Assembly (NCBI GenBank): GCA_036571765.1
Contig: BROE01000010.1
Location: forward strand, 8,019,182-8,083,181
DNA length: 64,000 nucleotides
From: Plecoglossus altivelis
Taxonomy: Eukaryota > Chordata > Actinopteri > Osmeriformes > Plecoglossidae
Direction: 5' to 3'
Below, piece after piece: positions 53,116-63,351 of this stretch (within the stretch, counting starts at the first letter, position 1; every line of letters starts with the position of its first letter). Under the pieces are notes generated by a model, which was not told where the DNA came from, did not search any database, and was given only the letters and a program-made list of their open reading frames with translations. Position numbers and translations under genes: made by a program.

Positions 53116-54559
53116 TGTTAACACTGTGCAGCTGAGAGGTCTTGGAGAGTCAGGAAGTGTGTCTGGCGGCAGCAGCTGAGGGAGGTCAGGAATGCCACCT
53201 TGCTGTTCACGGGGCCTTCAGGTCTATCTTCTCTGGGGCTTTGAGGGGCCCTCATTAAAACCTCATCGCCTGACTCCAGCCTGGCCCCCGCTCGCTTGCT
53301 CCCTCCCTCCCTCTCTGTCCTCCCCGCTCCATCCCTCACCTCTCAGACAGAAAAGGTATGGAACGGCAACGCCACACCCTTGATGTAATCACGAGACACA
53401 AGTGAGAGAGAATCAATGTGTTTCTTATTCCGAAAGAACTTATTTTGAAATGCAAGCTGATTGAGATATAAACTCATGCTACATTCTAATTCAAAAAATG
53501 TGTCATATTGGAACACATGCTTTAGTTTGTATCGCTATCGGAAAATGAAAAACCTTGGGAGCGCAGCTGAAGCAACGCTCAAACCATGAAGCTGTCAAGA
53601 GAATCTTTCCAGGCCTGCAACACAAACCTCCACAAAACTCTGAAGTATTGTCTAACAGAGCAAGTGCCCAAACAGAGGACCCAGATCTCTTTCATCTTCA
53701 CGGCGCAAAAGGTCAACAATGTAACGGTGGTTTGGTTTGAACATAAATAATATATTTTTACATCTTCACAAAGAAAAGATGGTTTGAAGATTGTATTCCG
53801 TTGTGGTCAGGAAGAGAAAACTTGTTCTCCTGGAGGGGAGTTCATCTCAAACCAGCATTTCAAAACAAAAATGTAAGGTCTGGAGAACAAAGGGGTCCAC
53901 TGTTGGATACATGGTGAGTGGATGTTTGTGATTTTTTTCTCCCACTGGCAAAGACTAGTGTTTAACTGGGCCGTTGTGTGCGCAGCCTACAAACAGATAT
54001 GTGTACTTTCTATAGTATACAAACAAAGTTCCATTATTCTTTTAGTATCATTTCTTGGAGAGCTTTAAAACAAAACCTACACACCCCAGTACACACAAAG
54101 TGTAAAACATGAACTTACTGATGCAATAATGATTTAATTCCACAGTAACACACGTAAAGCTTTCTCTCAGAGTGAGAATGGAACACTACTCTGCCAAAAG
54201 ACCTTAGCGCAAAGGCTCCAAAACTTGATTATTTTCTTTTTATTCTAACCACAAGCAATTCTCAGTTTATAAATCACAGCAGCGTTTAACAAGCTGTTGC
54301 AGTAGGCGGGAAATGCAGCATCATTTTCCACCATAATTAAGAGGGGGGAGGGAGGGAGAGAGAGAGGGGGGGCTGATGCAAAGGGCCCTGGCTCCACCAG
54401 ATTGGAGTATGGCTCCTTTTAGCCTTCCTGGAAGGACTTAACAGGGCCCGAGCACATGCCTTGGCTGTGAGAGCACACCCCAAGCTGGGCAGGGCCAGCT
54501 GATGTAATGCTACAGAGAGCGGCTCTCCTCTTTGGCAGGGGACCGCATCACCCTTCCTA

Positions 54560-54910
54560 AAGAAAAGCCTTTTCTTCTTGCTCTGATTATCAACGCTGTA
54601 ATAACCTCACATGCTGCCTCGCAGGCAGACACCATCTAATCTCTGTCTGTGAAATATCGTCTCCTCTCCCTCTCCCTCCTCCTGCCTCTCATCCGGCCAG
54701 CATTAGGAGCCGTTTATGCAAAGCAGAATCCTGCCTGTCACCAGCTAATCATTGCAAGGATGATCGATGATGTTTGTTTTCTGATGATGGAACGCAACCC
54801 CCTGGCTGATGATAATTGTAATAAAAAGGACAGATCAAGGCAGCAAAGTTATTAAATTATCAGACCATAATTTGCATTAATGTCTGATTTTGGAGGCCAA
54901 GACAAGGGCT
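54560..54910. promoter_or_regulatory. Strong enhancer-like segment with POU octamer, gli2-clasp1 intergenic
   Basis: Contains ctgattatcaac, tgtaataacc, accatctaatctc, a tttatgcaaag word, cagctaatcattgc, gatgataattgtaat, tattaaattatc and a perfect ATTTGCAT octamer at 54870-54877 followed by taatg. Unique over 350 bp apart from a short CT tract. It is the best regulatory candidate outside the gli2 introns. Confidence 0.42.
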
Positions 54911-57579
54911 CCTCGCTCTGGCTTGTTAGAAAGAGTCCACCTTCAAACACTCCCTGCGCCCTTGGCCCCAGAGGACCCCCCCCCCACCCCGCCGCACCCC
55001 CCCCCCTCACCCAGACAGATAGAGCACGTCATACACCCTCGTTATTAACCCCACAGAAAGATAACCGGCATTCTGCCTCGATGTGTCAGACTTGCAGCGG
55101 AGTGCCTCAGCATACAAAACCCTGATATAGTCAGCAATCTGAATTTTACATTTAAACCAATAGTCGCTTTTCCCTTCCAAAGTCACTGTCCTTTCGGGGG
55201 CAGTGCAAAATCCTTAAGGTGAAAACGTTTCAAAAGGGTTCTCTCTGCGTGCCTGTGCAAGACCAAACTCAGGTCTCCTCCGATCCGGAGACAACAGAGA
55301 CGGGCCGATCCTACAGCCGCCCTTACGTCTGTCTGTCTGTCATTTCTAAACAGTCTGCCGCCAACAGTGGCAGCGACCTGCAACTCCGAGCGCTGAGCTG
55401 CAGGGAACCCTTGAGCCCTTAACCAGAGTGCTGTTCATTAGACAGCCAAGGACTTGGAAACATTTGCCTCAGTTGTCCTTTTCTAACTAAGTGTTTGAAC
55501 GGGTCTCCCTGGGAAACTGAACTACTGGTGGAGAGCCAGCTGGACTGAAAAGAAGAGGAAGAAGCAGCAGAAAAAGTACAGAGCAAGGGGCTAATGGGGC
55601 TCGGCTCCTTTTAAGTGTGATCTACCAGAGGAATACATGAATGTGGAGAATTCCCTAAATGCATCTATTCACGCAGAGGAGAGCCATGGATTTTCCTCCT
55701 CTGCTGGCTGGGGAACTGAGAGACCTATTTAAACAGACTGAGCAAGAAGTCAGACAATATCCTTAAATACACAGACACTCAACTGAGAGAGTAGGAGAGA
55801 GACGCAGTCTGCTGTGCTCTTGGTCAGGAGCCGTTCAGTTTCGGGACGCGATGAAGGTGTCGGGGTTGGTTATACAGGGAGGGTCACGAAAGGTTAAGGA
55901 GCGAATAGGATTTGTGCAGCTTGCTCCTTTGTTTGGTCACTGAATGAAGTTCACATTCAACAATGAAAGGTAAACTCCTGCTTCTCTGATATTCTTCATT
56001 AATATTCTGCAGCCAATCACCGGGGGAGCCTCGCGAAAGCAAACAAAACCCCGCAAAAATTACACACAACAATTATCACAAGTGGCAATTTCAAGCAGAT
56101 GTCGGCAGGATTTGGTGGGCTCCCACACATACTCTAAGTACAGTGGTCGGAGAGGAGCGAGCGCTCCAGAATTCACGTTCAGCCAATCAGAGTTGGGCTG
56201 GGGTCTCTAATGACCCCGGGGGGTCAGTGGGGTCACCAGAGTAAAAGCAGATCTGAGGAACAGCGGGCCCACTGCCAAGACAGGCCCATAAATCCCCCCT
56301 CTCGAAGGAAGCCATCTTTTATTTTCCTGTTAAATAAGACCATAATCACAGCCCTGCATTGTGCTCCGGCCCTCCGAGAGGCTACGCTACGTAGAGAGAT
56401 CAATTAGGCCAGGAGCTGAGGAGGAAAATATGCTCTGTGAGCTTTTGTGCTGCACTGGAAAAAAAAGCACATTTTGGCAGCTTCACAGCTTTTCGAACTG
56501 TGCAGATTTTAGTATAATTTCATACATCCTAAAATGGAAATTCTTATATATTTGTCTTGGGTGCTCGACGAGGAAAACAGGCGTCTTGTGTTCAGGGCTT
56601 GATTTTATGAGAACAACAAAAAGAGAAAAATTACACCTCAACTGAGCAAAGCAAAATCATTGCTATTATAAAGCATGTTCAACAGGTTGAAAGTGAGCTT
56701 GTAGCATGCACTACCGGTCCTATTACAAAGCCATGTATTTAAATGTTGCAGCCCTGAAGCTCTCTCTAGTGGCTGCATAAGGAATAACTTCGCAAAAATA
56801 GGACGCAAAGCAGTTTGACAGAGATACTTAGAAGGTGATCACGGTGTTCTGTCGTATTTCAACACAATGTCAGTTCGTCAGGGCAAAATGCATCACAACT
56901 TGGTTGAATTTAAAATAAAACGTTAACGTAAAGGATCATCCTTAACAGTTCTTCTGCTCACATGTATGATGATGATCCTATGAGTCAGTGATCTTGACCT
57001 CTGTGACCCCATGCGGGTTGACACAGACTCTATTGTTTAATACCCACCACTTTGGGTGAGGGAGGTTTTGTGCCTAGAAATGTTACATGTCAACATATCT
57101 CCCTTTCATCCATGTTCAATATTCCAACAATTACAAATGCTGCCGTGTCTGTAATCCTTCCCCATTTAGTGATCCCACTGATGAATACTAAAGCATAGCC
57201 TCCACCTCCAGGCCTCCCTCATCAGCACACATCTCCTGTCACTTTGACACTGCTCACCGCAGCTAAGGGACTGAGGGGGATGGAGATGTCTCCATATTAA
57301 TCAGGCAGATTAGACACGTTAAACGCAGGGCAGCCTGGAGAGGTGCTGTACTGGAGACCCCGGGGTCTGCATCTCATCAGGTCTACCCAGCCAGCAGGCC
57401 CACAACACGGGCCGGAGGACGGCGAGCTCTCCCTGGCGCCTGCGCCGCTCTGCCTCACCATCTCCTGCACAGCAGTGACCTCTTAGTATGCCAGCGTCTG
57501 CTGCAGCCCACCCTTCCCATCATGCACAGGGGCCCACGAGCTCCCATGAGCCTCGGCTCGCTCCCTGCCATCTGCCGTG

Positions 57580-57900
57580 ATTTATAGAAAATGGGCAATG
57601 ATTTATGGCCTAGTCATCTCACAATGAAGTCGTTTTCTTTCATTTGCACGACCTCCCGACCCAGCCGCCACTCCCCGCCAGGTTGGGGAAATATGTGCTA
57701 ATCATACACTATAAAGATCCTTAAACAGAGAGGGGGGGGTGTTGGTGGGGAATTGAGGAGGTTTAATAAAATTAATTTTCAACAGGGTGTGAATACTAAT
57801 GTGGCGGCAGACCGCGCTGGTGTGTCAGAGATGAGACGGGGCCACCGCTGAGAGATCCCAGCTCTAATGAGGCTGTTCTGAGCCTGCTGGAGCGCTTGAC
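57580..57900. promoter_or_regulatory. Enhancer-like segment near clasp1 3' end
   Basis: Contains gtgatttatag, aatgatttatgg, cacaatgaag, tgctaatcatac, gtttaataaaattaatttt and tactaatgtgg, with a G-run at 57733-57740. Unique otherwise. Confidence 0.3.
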
Positions 57901-58547
57901 AAGCCAGCCCAGTCCTGCCCGGTCCTACAACACTACACTGGCTGGGCTCAGCTTTGATCCTCATGTGAAAAGGAGCGTTTGCACTGATCCAAAGAAATCT
58001 GTGTTCAAAGATTCATTTGGGGTTATCCTGCTTGTAAACCACAGAGCAAGACTCCGAGCCCTAGCAATAATCAAATCATATGCTTCTGTGAGTACCAATG
58101 TCGGGAGACTCCACTGCACAATGCCAAGTCGAGTTCAAATATGTTTGATATGAATTTATCTTAATTTTATATATTTATAACAGTTTAAATCTAGGTGGAC
58201 TATTTTCCAAACATGCAACAGTACAGACTTGTTTTACTATGAATTATCTATCTTTATCTTGTTTGTTTTTTCCTGCGAAAATACAAACTATATCTTGGTT
58301 TAATTACTGCTGTATTTTAATGACATGTCCGACATGTTTCAAAGGAGAAACAAGGAAATATCTCCTGGTTAGAATTGTATTATATTTACCCCTTACGTTA
58401 CCTCAGGTGCACCTGAACGTCAACATCTTGAATGGTCAGAGCAAGAGCCGTGAGCGCCATCTCCTGATGAACTCCTGCACGACACATCTAACAAACGGCC
58501 GGTTGAAGCTCGGTTGCTTAAACTTGACTAGTAAGTCCGAGGAAGGT

Positions 58548-58565
58548 TTTATTTCAAGATTTATT
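58548..58565 (-). terminator. clasp1: Candidate clasp1 polyadenylation signals (two AATAAA)
   Basis: Two canonical AATAAA hexamers on the minus strand lie 12 bases apart (58565-58560 and 58553-58548), about 2.36 kb downstream of the clasp1 stop codon. They are the best poly(A) signals on that strand in this stretch. Cleavage would fall 10-30 bases to the left. Because gli2 transcribes toward this site, it would be the convergent end of the pair. Confidence 0.45.
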
Positions 58566-60587
58566 TCAAGTTTTTGCAAATTCTATCACAGGAGAAAGTG
58601 AGCAAAACATGAAAATATGTACAGTTGTCTTAATACACAGAAAACACAACATAGTATAAATATAGTATGGGGTGAAAGGTGAGGCTAAACAAAAGCATGC
58701 ATTGTAAGTGGTTTACAAGGTACAGTACAGTATATAAGAGCCAACATACCAATGGAAAATATTGCCATTACATCATCAGTTATAGCTTATTTACACAAGC
58801 ATTAGTCTTCAACCTAGCACTTTTTTCTCTATCAGTTGTGAAATGTAGTATGCTGAAATAAGGGAAAAAAGACTTCCAATTCAAATAGCATAAACTATTA
58901 GTATCTCTTATAGTAGGGCGGTGTGTTGTAGAAATAAAAAAAGGCACACAGATACACACAGATTAGACACAGGACTTGAGGGTAAGGTGGTTTTCAACCT
59001 TAGCCAATGTGACAGACACTGCAGATAAAGGCTACCGCGTACAACTTTGGTCTGGTGGAGGGAGTTAGTTTGCTTGCTTTGACGTTCATCTACTGTGTGT
59101 TGGATATACATTGTACGAGCAGACTCATTTCGCGCAGGCATCGATATCTTCTACTTAGTGTCAGCACAGGGAATGTAAGAACCGGTCTTGCAGCGACTCG
59201 CACGTTCCCATCCATGCAAAAAAAACTAAACAAGGATTGCTGACCAGTTCATAAATTTGTGAGGCGATGATTCAAAGTTACATGCTGTACAAAATACTTC
59301 GGATTTTCGTTTTTTTTTTTTTTTTGCAACACGCAAAGATCTAACGAAGGAATACTGTTTGGGCAACGTCATAAGAGCCCGGTATACACGACATTCTGTC
59401 CGTCGCTGGTCAGATTGGGTTCTCACAATTGAGGACAAAAATCAAGACAATGTGAACTGTAACAGGACGTGTAATAGTCCATTTGTTTTCAGAGACGGAG
59501 TAAGGCTTGATAGTCTTCAGTAACGCGCTGCTCTTGCCCATTCACAAAACTGTACCGGTAACATTCAGAATGGATACAGTACTTACATTTCCAATGTTTA
59601 GCGCCATGATTAATATTCCTTTAAGCAGCAGTAACATTTTATAGGTGCACTTTAAATGTCTATACATCAATCAGCTGAGAGCATCTCCAATGACGATGGA
59701 ATTTACAGTGCTTTGACATGACCAGTCAATCCGAGTTGGATGTTTGGGGAGTTCTTATTGCTCTTCAAAGGCTCAAAAGACAGAACTTCCTGTCTTCAAT
59801 TTTGCCTTTGTCCATTTTCTGGCACTCCAAATGTTCCACTCCAATGTTCTCCCATTATTGTCTAATTCTGATAATAGGTATTGCCCAATAGACATAAGTA
59901 TTGCCTGTTTGTTATCGTGCACAAAAAACGTGGCATTCCAACAAACTACTTCACATTTTGAAAGTTCAAAAACTCGAATGAGTGATTTACATTCAATTTA
60001 GGAAATGATTACAAGAGTACTAAACATCTCAGTAGTCTTGACTGACTTCTTACAGCTTGTGGATGTCCAAGCATAAAACGTTTCTCTAGTATAAACTAGA
60101 GGTGGCCTTGTGATCCACTGAAGACACAACACCATGGGATTCATTCATCATTGGGCCCAAACCATCACGTTTAAGTCTTAGAGTTGTTTAACTATTGTTA
60201 AAGTCATCACTGACCAGCCAAATGATCATTTGGCACCAATTCAAAGGGACGTTCAAAAGATTGTTTACGCAGCATTTCCACCTCTTCAGAAAGACCACTT
60301 AACATAACGTATCGAACATCGCCACGTAAAACCGCCTGAGGCGGTGAAATACTATATCACTGTGAAAAACGCATTCCTGTTCCCAATGCCCAGATCTGGG
60401 TTGGGCACCCTCTGTTCCTCCACAGGATGCATGAGGCAGCAGCGTACAGAGCCAAACTCAGTCTGACATCCCAAACTCCTGGGCCAACCTTTCCAGAATC
60501 CAAAGGTCTTTTTTTTTTTACATTCATTATACTATATAAGGTGTAAAGTGTCAAATTTCAAATCTAAAACGTGGAATTAAAAAGTAT

Positions 60588-60658
60588 ACGTGTGTGTGTA
60601 TATATATACACACACGTACACACATATGTATATATGTGTGTGTGTGTGTGTATATATA
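60588..60658. repeat. TG-TA-CA near-palindromic repeat in clasp1 3' UTR
   Basis: Alternating tg, ta and ca blocks bounded by acgt words form a near-perfect inverted repeat (60588-60617), followed by a second atgtatatatgtg tract. In RNA this could fold into a long hairpin. Confidence 0.85.
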
Positions 60659-60923
60659 ACACCTATAAAATACATAAAATACATTAAACCAGAAAAAAGA
60701 TAATAATCATAAAACCAATACTGCTTGCGAGAGGCGAGGGTTTCCCCCGAAGAGGAATGCAGCCTTCAAGAGTCCAGAGTCTATCTGAGGAGGCGTGGAG
60801 AGAGAGAGAGATCATTGTCTTCCCATCAAACCAAAGCGCGGGTGGATATGGATGCGTTTGGAGGCTGCGTATGTGGACGGGGGTGTGTCCCACCCCTGAG
60901 GGGGAGACGCGGGGGCGGGTGGG

Positions 60924-61010
60924 CTAGCTATGGGAGGAGATGTCGGAGGAGCTGCTGCTGTTGCTGGTGGATGTCTGGGCTCTCTTGATGTACAGGTTGA
61001 GAAGTTTCAT
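60924..61010 (-). CDS. clasp1: clasp1 terminal coding exon (28 residues plus stop)
   Basis: The exon encodes MKLLNLYIKRAQTSTSN, a run of five serines (with Asn and Thr mixed in before it) and DISSHS, stop TAG at 60926-60924. The SDxSxHS ending identifies CLASP1; CLASP2 ends differently. The acceptor is tgcttag. The 3' UTR follows without interruption. Confidence 0.95.
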   Translation of the reverse strand: MKLLNLYIKRAQTSTSNSSSSSDISSHS

Positions 61011-61348
61011 CTAAGCAGGAAGGACAAACAAGCTGGTTACTAAGGCAAGGACACTCACACTCATTACAGAGCACAGAGACCTGAGGGGATGAAGAAAGTA
61101 TCTGTGTAGCAGAGCCGCGCCTGTAAGGCTGCCTGGCCTCTGAGGCTGCCTGGCCTCTGAGGCTGCCTGGCCTCTGAGGCTGCCGGGTCTCTAAAGGCTG
61201 CTGTGTCTCCGAAGCTGCCTTGCCACTGTACCTTGCTCCCTGTCAGCTGGGCCAGGAAGGGCTTCAGCTCCTCACCAATCACTGAATAGATAGCCACCAG
61301 GCAGAAGACGCTGGCCTTGCGCACGCTGCTCTCTGTGTTGTCATAGCC

Positions 61349-61382
<34 letters not shown>

Positions 61383-63351
61383 ACAGTACAACAGTATCCC
61401 AAAGCCTAGGAGAAGCAAAATGTGTCTTCAAATACATTCCTGTATTGAGGGATCAACTATGAACCCACAGGCCACAATGTACAGCAATCAAACAGTAACT
61501 GTTGTCCAACAATGAGCTCCATAAGGTCCCTCCAGATCTCCCCACGCCAGGTCCCGTCTGAGTCGTACCTGCAGCAGTCCAGGGATGACGTCAGGCAGCA
61601 GGGAGGGGAGGGACTCCTTGGCGATGCGCTCGATCACCTTGGTCTGCATCTTAATGGCGGCCAGGTTGATGGGGTAGTCGGCTGTCTGCACGATGGGACA
61701 CAGCACCTTGATGCACTGCTCCGGGTGGATGGAGCCTGCCAGGGTGGAGGCCGCCTCCTCCGCCGCACGCACCACCTGGAGGAGGAGGAGAGCAGGAGGG
61801 GAGAGAGGGGGGAGAGAGGTGTTGATCCACACGCAAGCCTCCGTTCCACCGTTTGAAGTGCAGGTCCAGCCATCCTCAGGGCCCGACGGTTCCCCAGCAG
61901 CCAGCCTGCCGTCTCTCAGCTCACCTCCTTGTGGGAGTCCTTGTGGGCCTCCAGCGTCTTCATGATGGTGAGCTCGGCGTAGTTCTTGAAGCGGGCCGGC
62001 TGGTTCCGCAGGATCTCCTTCAGGACGCGCAGGGCCAGCGCCCGGATGTTGTGCTGAGGAGGGGAAGAGCAGGAGGGGCACAAGATGGAAAACATCGCTG
62101 ACAGTCACCGCCGAGGGCACGCAAGTTACACAAGATGATGAACTGCACTGAATAATAATACATCATCATTATTCTGATGTTGATTCTGATCCCAATCCCC
62201 CTCAAAAGCATCACTATATGCATCCACAGTGTGTGTGTGTGTGTGTGTGTCGTCATCCTCACGTCCTTGTCCCCCAGGGTCTCCAGCAGCAGCAGTAGCA
62301 TGGTCTTGAAGTGCTCCTCCCACACAGTGGGGCTGTCATCCCGGGCCACCTTCAGCAGCTCCACCAGCGCCCCCCTGCGCTCCTCCGGGCGCTCGCAGCT
62401 GGCCACAGACAGCTCCTTCAGCAGCTCCCCGACCAGCTCCAGCTGCTCCACAGACCCTGCTGCAGCCAGCCGTCACAGGAAGCACATGTCAGTACGCCGT
62501 AGACGGCAGGACACGTCTCACACTGGTATAGTGGCAAATACTACGGCAGCATTTGTTGCCTGGTCCCTAAATACTTAATAGTATGATCCATAAAATATAT
62601 ATGATACAAGTTTTAGCAGGGCATGTCTTTACCAGGAGGGAAGCTCTTGGGGTGCATGATCTTGTTTTCACCACAGTCCTGGCGACGCCCTGCAGGGGGC
62701 AGTAGAGGAGCGTGTGAAAAGAAAATGAAAATCTAGGAGCTTTGGACCTCTGAGCCCAAAATCCTCCCCCTCTCCCTCCTCGTGCGCGCACGCACGCACG
62801 CACACACACACCCTCTCTGTCTCACCGTCTCTCAGCGTCTCCACATCGTCCTCGTACACTGTCTCCTTCAGGCTGGCCTTGTCGTAGGCGCTGATACTGT
62901 CGCTGTAGTTGTAGGGGTTGTAGTCGCGGCCGCGCGGCCCACAGAAGGCCCTGGGAGAGGGCGTGTTCAGCAGCGACGTCTTGTTGTCCAGCGCCATGCG
63001 GCCCCCCTCCACCACGTCCATCCCCACCCGGGGTTCGGCCTCCGACGCTGCCCCTGACCCCATCTGGAGAGGAGAGGGCGCTAGCTTGAAGGACTGGACG
63101 CGTGAGGCGAGTCAGCAGGAGGTACGTGTTTGGGTGGCTGCGTGCTGGGCTGAGGGGGGAGGGTGGAGGAGGAGGGGTTGGGCGAGGGCTGCCGCGTACT
63201 CACCCCGTCCTCTCTCTTGCCGTCGCGCCTCATGGGCTCCATGAGGTCCTCCTGGCTGCGGAAACTGAAGCTCTGGATGGCCTCGGTGACGCCGCGCAGC
63301 GAGCTGTAGATCTCGTCTGAGTTGAGGTTCTCCGTGTCGTACTCCAGCATG
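60924..63351 (-). CDS. clasp1: CLIP-associating protein 1, C-terminal part (7 coding exons, gene continues past window edge)
   Basis: CLASP1 is a microtubule plus-end tracking protein that promotes rescue and stabilises microtubules at kinetochores, Golgi and cell cortex. The visible exons, in transcript order 63351-63204, 63063-62826, 62459-62263, 62053-61925, 61775-61569, 61348-61232 and 61010-60924, join in phase to 373 residues plus stop. They cover the C-terminal CLIP-interacting TOG/HEAT-like domain. Recognisable blocks are SMLEYDTENLNSDEIYSS, NKTSLLNT, VWEEHFKT, LLLLLETLGDKD, RALALRVLKEILRNQPAR, EAHKDSHKE, the IHPEQCIKVLCPI helix, YPINLAAIKMQTKV and SVRKASVFCLVAIYSVIGE. The ending KRAQTSTSNSSSSSDISSHS fits CLASP1, not CLASP2. 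A 57-bp cassette exon (62633-62689) would give 392 residues. The N-terminal TOG domains and SxIP motifs lie outside the window. Confidence 0.95.
61123..61196. repeat. 17-bp minisatellite in last clasp1 intron
   Basis: Three near-identical units of gctgcctggcctctgag plus a diverged fourth sit between the last two clasp1 coding exons. Confidence 0.88.
61232..61348 (-). CDS. clasp1: clasp1 penultimate coding exon
   Basis: The 39-codon, phase-0 exon encodes GYDNTESSVRKASVFC, LVAIYSVIGEELKPFL and AQLTGSK, ending the last helices of the domain. Its acceptor tgtgtag directly ends a TG microsatellite (CA on the plus strand, 61351-61379), so the usual pyrimidine tract is a dinucleotide repeat. Donor aag|gtacag. 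Confidence 0.95.
61351..61379. repeat. CA microsatellite at clasp1 penultimate exon acceptor
   Basis: Fifteen CA units on the plus strand, TG on the transcript strand, reach to within two bases of the exon edge at 61348, overlapping the acceptor region. Confidence 0.9.
61569..61775 (-). CDS. clasp1: clasp1 exon encoding VVRAAEEAASTLAGSIHPEQ block
   Basis: The 69-codon, phase-0 exon encodes VVRAAEEAASTLAGSIHPEQ, CIKVLCPIVQTADYPINLA, IKMQTKVIERIAKESL and PDVIPGLLQ, the core of the C-terminal domain. Acceptor ctccag at 61776-61781, donor cag|gtacga with GT at 61568-61567. Nearly every residue is conservative relative to human CLASP1. Confidence 0.95.
61925..62053 (-). CDS. clasp1: clasp1 exon encoding HNIRALALRVLKEILRNQ block
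   Basis: The 43-codon, phase-0 exon encodes the HEAT-like helices HNIRALALRVLKEILRNQ, ARFKNYAELTIMKTLEAHK and DSHKE, almost identical to human CLASP1. Acceptor cctcag, donor gag|gtgagc. It is rich in GC at third positions, like the other coding exons here. Confidence 0.95.
62229..62250. repeat. TG microsatellite in clasp1 intron
   Basis: About eleven TG units on the plus strand, starting twelve bases beyond the donor of the 62263-62459 exon. Confidence 0.88.
62263..62459 (-). CDS. clasp1: clasp1 exon encoding LLKELS...LLLLLETLGDKD, with NAGNAG acceptor
   Basis: This is the first exon of the C-terminal helical CLIP-interacting domain: SVEQLELVGELLKELS, ERPEERRGALVELLK, VWEEHFKTMLLLLLETLGDKD. 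The acceptor is a tandem CAGCAG, so the exon can begin at 62459 (adding Ala before Gly-Ser) or at 62456. Both keep frame with the upstream phase-1 exon. Donor gac|gtgagg at 62262, followed by a CA/TG microsatellite in the intron. Length 197 or 194 nt. Confidence 0.93.
62633..62689 (-). CDS. clasp1: Probable clasp1 cassette exon (19 codons)
   Basis: Between two certain exons lies a 57-bp minus-strand segment with acceptor ccctgcag, donor ctg|gtaaag, and an open frame in the required phase 1 in and out. It adds GRRQDCGENKIMHPKSFPP (19 residues, counting the split codon) between ETLRD and the next exon. Skipping it keeps the frame. I cannot recall this peptide in human CLASP1, so its use is inferred from splice signals and phase only. 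Confidence 0.55.
62826..63063 (-). CDS. clasp1: clasp1 exon encoding VEGGRMALDNKTSLLNT block
   Basis: The minus-strand exon opens MGSGAASEAEPRVG, which is variable, then the conserved VEGGRMALDNKTSLLNT, RDYNPYNYSDSISAYDK and SLKETVYEDD segments, ending ETLRD plus one base. This is the flexible, serine/proline-rich linker before the C-terminal helical domain. Acceptor ctccag at 63064-63069, donor gac g|gtgaga. Length 238 nt, phase 0 in and 1 out. Confidence 0.93.
63204..63351 (-). CDS. clasp1: clasp1 exon encoding SMLEYDTENL block
   Basis: Read on the minus strand, the exon starts with one base completing a split Ser codon, then MLEYDTENLNSDEIYSSLRG, TEAIQSFSFRSQEDLMEP and RRDGKREDG. This is strongly conserved with human CLASP1. 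The acceptor cggcag has a poor pyrimidine tract. Donor ggg|gtgagt. Length 148 nt, phase 2 in and 0 out. Confidence 0.93.

Larger units (their letters stand above)
46481..58540. other. gli2-clasp1 intergenic region, no gene seen
   Basis: About 12 kb between the inferred ends of two convergent genes. I saw no coding exon on either strand with conserved protein content or splice-consistent phase. It holds enhancer-like TAAT-rich segments (48920-49180, 49590-49830, 54560-54910, 57580-57900), C-runs near 49039 and 54979, a TG microsatellite (51101-51270) and a purine-rich minisatellite (52630-53115). Confidence 0.7.
58545..60923 (-). other. clasp1: clasp1 3' UTR (end inferred)
   Basis: Downstream of the clasp1 stop, about 2.4 kb of AT-rich sequence has no coding potential on either strand. 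It ends near two AATAAA signals on the minus strand (plus-strand TTTATT at 58560-58565 and 58548-58553). It includes a T16-18 run on the plus strand near 59311 and a near-palindromic TG/TA/CA repeat at 60588-60658. The length is plausible for CLASP1, but the extent is inferred. Confidence 0.5.

Noticed and set aside
52633..53124. 163-codon open frame on the minus strand
   Set aside because: Low-complexity Ser/Leu/Pro translation of a purine minisatellite; no conserved protein content.
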